Shown here: piece after piece, positions 9,101-18,100 of the stretch
How positions within the stretch are numbered: the first letter of the stretch is position 1
How the letters are laid out: the number at the start of each line of letters is the position of its first letter
NCBI GenBank assembly: GCA_900128585.1
Contig: LT642229.1
Location: 1-30,539 of the forward strand
Source of the DNA: Stramenopiles sp. TOSAG23-3
Taxonomy: Eukaryota; Sar
Direction of reading: 5' to 3'
DNA: 30,539 bases
The notes under the pieces: generated by a model
The model's database searches: none
Told to the model about the DNA's origin: nothing
The model's input: the letters and a program-made list of their open reading frames with translations, nothing else
Program-made: the position numbers and the translations under genes

Positions 9101-12100
9101 ACAAAGCAGTGTCAACGCATGAATGGGCAAATCGAGAATACAGTCAAACCAATAGCGATTTTTTGAATTGTAAAGTATGGATGGTATCACCAGATTCCCC
9201 GGATGCTGCGATATGTAAAGCCGGGACAGATGTTTCCGCGCACATAGGCGCTTTAACAATAGTTTCGAATTTAGATTTATTGGCAATTTTGACAAGGTTT
9301 TTTGGCGATGACGGAGCGCCGTCACCTGCTGCCGGTGTAACACCAGATGCAACCGCAGTGCCTGCCCCAGAAAATATGCCGACAGAAGACGGTTCATCCG
9401 TTGAAAAGTTAAATGTGAGGCTAAGTATGGGAACCCTCGCAGTGTTGTTGGATTATTGTAATAGAAAATCTGAAAAAGCTACCACTAGCTGTGTGGGGTC
9501 GTTGACCTTTGCCAATGCGCTGATCGGGTACGAGGCGACACTGGCGTCTATGAGAGTCATGCTGAATACGGGTAGTTTGTCGTTTTTGGACCATACCGAA
9601 CCTGGAAAATTGTATAAAGGCTGCATTATAACAAACGATGAATTGTTGACCGCGGCAAACCGAGCCTTGATCAGGCCTAAGGTTAAGCGGGCCGGGACGT
9701 TGCGAGACGCAGCCATTGTTTCCAGATGTTTCACTTGCTGGAAACGTTGTGCGTGGAAAAACGGTTACCTGTTGCGAAGCAACCAACTAAGCACGACATG
9801 CACAATATTTAGCAAAAATAGAAAATGGGCAAACTTGGTATTGGCTCAAAATGACGAGAAAAAGATTTCTGCGTTGAACGTGCTGTACGACAGCAGCCCT
9901 CTGTTTAATGGCTACGATTCCAATTTAGTGGTCCATTTAAATTTTGTGCAGTACAACTATCTTGCAAGGTTTCTTGCGGAATTCTTTTGGTACTTGGATA
10001 ACTTCTACGAGTCGCTGTGGCCAGGGTCGATGAAAGAGTATTATGACATGCAGCAGAACCCAGACATGCAGGTTTATTATACCCCATCGTCTTTGCCCAA
10101 AATGAAAGTAATCGCAAACGATTTTAAGATTTGCATTCCTCTTAGCTCTACGTCACACCAACGTGGAGAAATCTGCATGGATAAATTAATATTAGTGAAT
10201 AGCGATCAGTTGGATACTGCACCGCAAAGAAGTTCGCCGAACAGCATAGGTGCCGGTGGTGAAGGTTTGCAAGGCACCCCCCGCATTAGTGAAGCAACGT
10301 TCGCGTCTGATAGTGATAGAAGTAGTGATAGCGATGAAGATTTTTTTGACTCTCCTGCAAAGCGTAAAGCTGGCTCTACCGTCATTCATCTTGGTGATCT
10401 GAAGGCCGCAAGTTATGACACCGACGTTGAAACAATTGGCGAACAGACAGATGAAGAATTGTATATGTCTTACAACGAAAGCTCTGATGATGAAGACTGG
10501 GAAGAAGCCGCAGGCGATGACGATTTGTTAAATGCATCTCAAGCGGTAAATATTAGCCCGGAGGATCAGTTTGAATCGGACCGATATAGAAACACTTCAG
10601 AAATGCTCGATCACTTCATGGCATTTTCAAACGAAATTGCCACTAAAGTGGGCAGACCGTCTAGTAGACCTGCCACCCCAGTCGCCCGAAGCACCCAAGA
10701 AAATTTAGATCACTTTATAGGCATTAGCGATGGACACCTAGATGAATATATTGATGAATCGGGGAAGGCAAATATCAACGGGCATGCCGTACAGAACCAG
10801 AAAGAAACACCCGAAAGGCTAAGAAAGATGAGGATATCGCTGGTAAACTTCACTTTCATGACATATTTGAAAACTCCAAAGAAATACTCTGGTAGTCTGG
10901 GCGCAGCACAAGCGGCGAGCAGCGATTTGTATGGTGTGGCGTTGATACCGTCTGTCGACTGGGAAATGCAATTTGACATGCCAGAGAAAATAAATGATTC
11001 TGGGGCTATGAACGGCAAGCTTGCACCTATGGTGATTGGACTGCATTTTCCGGAAGCAACGATTGCGTTGTCATACCGTCAGTATTGCTTCATTCTAGAA
11101 CTTCTCTCTCGAAACTTATCCGAAGATTTCATTGTTGTACAACCATTAGCCAGTTATCGGCCTCCGCCAGTTATCGATGGTGCCGCAAAGTGGTTGGAAT
11201 GCCCCATAACATTTCGCTCTCTTGCATTGGAATTGTCAGACTTCCGCCCCTCTGGGGAGACACTAGATGAATATACCGAAGTGTGTTTGACTAAACTTGT
11301 TTTAAAAGATGCAAAACTGAATTATGCGTCCACAAATATAGGATCAATGTTAGTGGACATCAATGCGGCGACCCTCTTGGCATATGATCTCGGCGAGTCG
11401 AGGCAAAACTTTGCTGAACAGTATTTATGTGTTTTAAAAGGGGCAACGGAAGGGGGGAAAGGTTGGTCAATAAAATACCATGCTATTGTTCTGGAAGCAG
11501 ATTTGGGCGAGGAGAAATTGAAGTGTGACAGTGTCATCGATTTGCAATTTAACGGGTTGGATTTGGTCGTTTCTCCTGGTCTGCTTGATTTCATTAACTA
11601 CTGGACAGCCGAGGATCCGATGGACTGGGATGGGCCATATCCACCGTGGCCTGAGCCAATAGAATACCAGAATACTATGCTTCTGCTTCTTGAAGATACA
11701 AAAATATGTGCCGTCATTGGAGACGTGATGGAAAATCCCAACGATACCCCTATATGCGTGTCACTCCAAATTGATGTTGACTTGCAAACAACGGACATTG
11801 ACATGGATTTAAAATTGAACATTTTCAATCTGCGAGGGTATCGATCGTCTCCAAAATTTTCCGAAACTTCCCAATCAAACGACGACTTAATCCAGCCGTT
11901 CCAAACCCATGTGCGACTGATCCAAAAAGAGAAAGTTAAAGGAGTGAATAGTAAACGGTGTTCCCGAACGATCACTATGACTGCGTCCGAACCTCTCAAT
12001 ATCGTTCTCCTTGAAAAGAATTACGTGACGCTTATGAACGTCTCGGTGTTGCTTGGAGGTGGCGAGGAGGTAGAATCGGAAGATGATGGCACAGCGGAAC

Positions 12101-15100
12101 AAATCAGTACAGAGCAAATCGAAGACAAGCCGGAACTTACAAGCAAAGAAATGTACGGTTTTGCTGATAATGTATACGTAGAGATCCCTGCCATTTACAT
12201 TACCATCGTGAAAGATATTGAGTACTATTTGCCACTTCTACAACTATCACTGTGGAGACTCACAGCGTTGTACCAAACCGATTCGCTTCAATTAGGAGGG
12301 AAAAGTTTGCATAATTACATGAAATCAGAAATTTTAATTTCTGTTGCAATTGATTTTTTCAACCAGAGTTTGAGCTTGTGGGAGCCCCTTGTTGAGCTAT
12401 GGCCTGTAAAGGCAAGCATTAAACAATTGGATAAACAAGATGCAAACAATCTTTCAATGGCGGCGCCTATCGAGCAGTGGAAAAGCAAAACGTTCGGTGA
12501 CAATGAAGAAGAAAGCAACGGCATAAGCATCATGGTTTCGACAGAACAAAGGCTGGATATAAACGTTACGCCTGTGTGTTTGATAGCCATCAATAGAACT
12601 GTATCGGTTTTATCCGTGGGCGATGAATGCCAGGGGAGCGTTCGATCATCATCGGTGGGCAGTTCGTTTGTGAGCCATGAGGTAAAAAATTCATTGGGGC
12701 TTGATACGGTTGTTTGGGAAGAGAGTATCGACCTGTGTCCCGAAATGGCAACTAGAAATGCTGAAAAGGTGAAACGAGAGCATGAGTTTTGTCTGAAGTG
12801 CATCAAACGACCATGGTTGAACGTAGCAAACAACAAGGTAGTTCATGTCGCTACAGGGGGGCGGGCCCCGTTTGGTGTTAGCAAACACGACAAGACGTTT
12901 GGGGCGCGTAATTCTTGGGCTGGCGATCTTGAAACACCACAAGACTACAAGAACAGCCGGGTTGCCGCTTTTCGGTTTCAGCGCGACGGTGTTTATTTCG
13001 AATTAGCCCCTGTACCGATCGACCAGGTCGGGCGTTGCGTCCGTAAAGTGATACAATCGGAAGGAAAAGACGGGAAACGGAGACCTCACGCTGAAAAACG
13101 AGTCCGGTCCTCATCGTATTATAAGCAGACTGCTGAAGAAGTAGAATTGCATATTGCCGCACGTTCGAAAACAATCATATGCGATGTATACCTGAACTCA
13201 GGGAAAAGAGTTCTTCACCTTCGATCATCGGTGATGGTGAAGAATCTCCTCCATATTAATCTCTCTATAGTCATCACAGATGGCGGAAATAACAGCGAAA
13301 CCCACATCATCGATTTTCCAAGTGGTTATATAGTTGCCTTGCCTTTGTATGTTCTAGATCCTGACTTTAAAGGGGATGTCCACGTACAACCAACGGCAAA
13401 AGACGCTGGGAACGATTTTATTTACCAACCTAGGCAAATGCGCGTTCAAGAAATCATTAGAGATGTGCATCGCTGCCATAACCGGCAACGTGCTGTTGAC
13501 CTTGAGCCGGAAGACTCGTCTGAAGAAGTGAAAAAACTCGCTTCAGCATTTTCTCCTTCTCTCATCAATTTCAAATTCAAAAGCAAAGCTTCGAACGAGG
13601 TGTTTAATTGCCGTGTGTGTTCTGCGGTAAGTGACTTGTGCGGGGATAAGATTAACGTTTCACGATTGCGGGAACATGTCGAAACGATTGATGATATGCC
13701 GGAAATATTGATGTCCTTCCTCCCTGCTCTTGTCATTGATAATTTACTCCCCTGTCCTATCAACTTTGTGTTAGAACTGTCAGACAAACTTGGAATTTCT
13801 GAAGAAGGGATGTTATTGCCTGGGCAAGGGTCAAGTATTACAAATGTCAAGATTCCACCCAGAACAAAAACCGATATGATGCCGTGCCCAATTGTCGTTT
13901 CGGTGCCTGCTGTCAATGGAAAGACTGCGCTGGTGAAGAAGCTATTAGGTGACAAAAACTCCCGCCTAGATTTTCACAGGCCACTGGTCATGTCAGTAAA
14001 GCTTTTGGCAAATTCTGTCGGTGAGTACCCTCCGACTGTGTGTAATTTACGCATTGAAGCCGAGGTGCCCTGGAAGCTGCATGGCTATACTTTGATGGAT
14101 CCCAGGGCTCCGTTTTCTTTAATACCTGTCCGGATTCGAATATATTGTAGCTACTGGATTTTTAACCGAACGAATCTGGCCCCAGGCTTAGGGTTACAAT
14201 TTGCTTGTAAACCAGATCGTTCTAAGCGAGACAAAGGGGAATTTAACATTTTTGGTCAATTTCCCGGCGAAGTCGCGTCTACGGCATTACCAAAAGCAAA
14301 ATCTGCCAAAGGATCATCAAAACCGCTGGAAACTGCCCAGAGAACACAATCTGTTGAGAAAAACAGTCGAAGTATTGTAACTTTAAGAGATGAACGGTTT
14401 GCCATCCAGTTGTATGATATGGAGAACACAGAAGCAAGCGATGAAGCGTATTTGAAAGCCCGCGTTGTTGAAGTTGGCCAGAATTCCCTGAGCGAGTGGT
14501 CAAAAAAACTCCCCTTGCACGGTGTAGGTGTTGATCAATACTTGCCAATTCCTGGCACAAAGACTGAAAATCGTATTTTTGGATTCGGCATCACCATACA
14601 GCAAGCCCCTGGTATATTTTCAAGAACCAAAGTCGTCACATTTGGTACTGGGCACTACATTCTCAATGGAACCGGTTTTGATATTGAGTGGGCCCAAGTC
14701 AAGTCTCCCGATAAGAGTTTCTTAAAAGGGATGAAAAACAGCAATGACAAGGAATATCGAAGAGCCTACATTCCCCCTGATCTCGTTTCACAAACTAAAA
14801 TAGTGCCTTCAAAGGAAAAATGTAACATGCACTGGCACAAAAGTGGTAAAGACAAAACTATGAGTATTCGGATCAACAAGAAGGGATGGTTTTGGTCCAG
14901 TGAATTTTCAGTGGAGAACTTAAATGATTTTGTTATAACAGTAGAGAACAGCGCAGAAGGGAACATGGCCGATGATTGGGATAAAGTAGAGCCCCCGCAT
15001 GACCATCGTGGTGTTTCGCCGTTCAAAGGTCACAAAACGCAGAAAACAAAAAAATATTTGAATATTCAGGTAAAAACTAACGACGCGAGCGTCCTAATAG

Positions 15101-18100
15101 TCATAACAGAAATTGACCAGGGTAATCCACCGTACAGAATTGATAACCAGTGTACCTGTGCGTCGCTTCGATTTGTCCAGAAAGGAATCGGTGCTGGAGA
15201 ACAGGAGACGCTATCCCCTATGACTAGTGCATATTATGCGTGGTCCGAACCCACCCTGGAGAAAAAACTTCTAGTCCAAGCGGTTCCAATTTATGGCCCT
15301 AATTCTAATCGGTCTGCCCGAACATTAACAAACATGTCCAAGTCCCTGTTCCGCGAAGGTGTTGGAGTTGCAAAAGCTGCCAAAAAGGCAGCGGTGAGTG
15401 CTGGAAAAAAAGCTGCCAGAAAATCAATTAAGTTACTCGGCACTGCTGATTCAGAAATAGAAACGCACATTCCTGAAAGTGTCGCAGAATTCACCGTTTT
15501 CGGCGTGCTTCGAGCTCATGTGGATATAGGACTAGGCGTTGCACCACTTTCGTCGCCCAGTATAGAAGAATATGCACTTGACGAAATTGAGCGCCATCAA
15601 GACTTGAAGATAATTACTTACCGACTGAAAAATAAAGCGCATGTCTCCGTGTCACTGCAAGTTGAAGTACATATGGAAGGCCCTACCAAAGTACTGACTG
15701 TGACCGACATACCCTATTTTCACCCCGGTGGGTTGAGCTCGGCGCAGTCAGAAGGGGCTGGGATGAGTGAAAAATTGAGGATGGCGCAACAGCGCGCTAG
15801 AAAACGCGCTTTGGAGAAGGCCCTGAAAAACACTATTGCCATAAAGACGCAGTGCAAGGCTCTTGCGAGCCGCCAATATGTTGATAACGACATTTTGCGC
15901 GACAGCAACAGAAAAGAATCTCTGTTTATGCGTGTGCACATAATTGCTGGGAGAGATTTAGCAGTTGCAGACATGACGACGTCGGACCCTTTCGTTGAAA
16001 CGTGGCTAGGCAATTCCGGTGAAAGGCCAAATAAGGATAACCCACATACGCTCAAAACTAGAATTATACCGGCAACGTTGAATCCAATATGGGACGAAGA
16101 CACTGTCTGGGAGTTTAAATGGAACGACCCTTTACTGGAAACAAATTGTAAATTGAATGTGCACGCTTGGGACCATGACACCATCGGTAAGAATGACAGC
16201 CTTGGTATAGCATCCGTGCCCATTGGTCGATTGATACAAGATTTCAAAACAATGGGAAAAGAAGACCAGGGAGATGGTTATGACTTTTGGATTCCTCTCC
16301 ATCCCATTTCTAAACAATCATTGGGGAGGGGGCAAATTCGTGTGAACGTACAGTTTAGTACGAATCCAGACGTGCTTCGTGCCGAGTATGAGTTAACGAT
16401 GCTATCTAGTTATGCATCTATGATTGATGGTGTAATCAATGAATTACAACAGACCATTCGGTCTCACAGTAAACACCCAGAGAAGCAGTTGGAAGATGCA
16501 GAAGACCACATTTCCGCAACCGACAGCATTGCCCCAACCGATAGCATTGCCCCAACTGAATCTTCAATTGCCGACGACAATTTAACCGAAGAAAAAATTA
16601 TTGGTAAGCAGCTGTCTATTCTAATCCAGGCTGGTGAAAAATTGATTGATCCAAACACTGCCCTGTGGCTGACACAGAAAAAAGCCTTGCATTTTACTTT
16701 TGAGGCCAACGGCGCCACGGAAGAAATTCATAAACGTTTGAGGAAGCTGTTTCACGCGAATGTTGCCTCTTATGCCGTGTATCGAAAAGCGCTGGGTGGC
16801 GGAGGTGTATCAGGTTATCTGGAGTGCCAAAAGCCGACTTTTTTGAAATCCCTGTCCCGAATCGGCAATAATATGTTTCAGTTTAATGTTCGCAAAATAA
16901 AACGGTGCGACGTTTACAATGCAATATGCCAGGGAGCGATACCTTCGAAAGATCTGGAACCCACCTACGACGTAATTGAACTAGGCTCTTGGTACCCTGA
17001 GTACCGAATCAAGTTATACGCGGTCGTATCATTCGAGGGGGAAAGCCGGCGCACCCAGCAACATGCTCCGATTCTAGATTTTGGCGAAATGAATATTGCC
17101 CCACAACATTCCGAAGCAAGTGAGAGCCCAAGAAGCAAAGCGAGAAGAGGCTCTAAAAATTTTGATACTCATTCTTATGCGAAAGCGCCACGGTCAATTA
17201 TTGAAAAGAAAACAATTTCGGAAACCGAAGAATTAGAAGAGAGGATAAAATCGCTGCGATGTTCCGTCTTTGATTTGGGTGAAAACATCCGCAAACTCTC
17301 TGTCATGGATCACGCCGATTACCAATCAGGTTTCATTTCAACATGGGGACTAGGAACCACGTGCATTATGGGAGATGGCTCTGTGGGTCTTGCGCTGCAA
17401 GAGAAAATGTTTTCTGCAGGCGAAAATGATCCAAAGAGCACTTCTGAAGGAAGTTTGTACTTATCATGTATATTAGCAGTTGCCCCAAACTCCCCCGCTG
17501 CCGCTCAAGGAGTAGAAGTGAACCACTGTATTGTTGTCGTCGGTGATAAAATCGTAGCAGGGAAAAGAATATCCGAAGTAAAGCACCTGCTTGCAAACCA
17601 GCGAAATAGACCATCGCCCCTGCCTATACGGGTTGCCGCTTACAAAGACGCTGTTGTAATCGCACGAACTTATTATCGAGAAGGTATGGAAGGCCTGAAG
17701 GATTTGCGCACTGCAATCATACGAGACTATATGAAAAAAAATAAAACGATCGCTGACCATCGAAAATTATCAGCCATTGAAGAATTGGAGGAAAGAAAAG
17801 ATGAGAGCGATGAAGCCAACGCTAAGTCCAATATGGCAGGTGCGATGTTGGAAGAAGCACCGGGCAAGAAATCTTCGCGGAAATCTTCGCGTGACTTGCT
17901 AACATTTTCTTCATTTGTGCACGTTGGTTGGAGTAATGATGTTCAGTTTGATTCCGAACAATTTGAGGCAGACGAAGAGCCAACTAGCGATCGGTACGCA
18001 CGAATATCGATATATGCAAACACTTCTGAAGTTCATGGTGACGAAAAAAGCGGGACAGAAGATGGAGAATTAATACTCGAAACATCGCAAAATCAAGATT

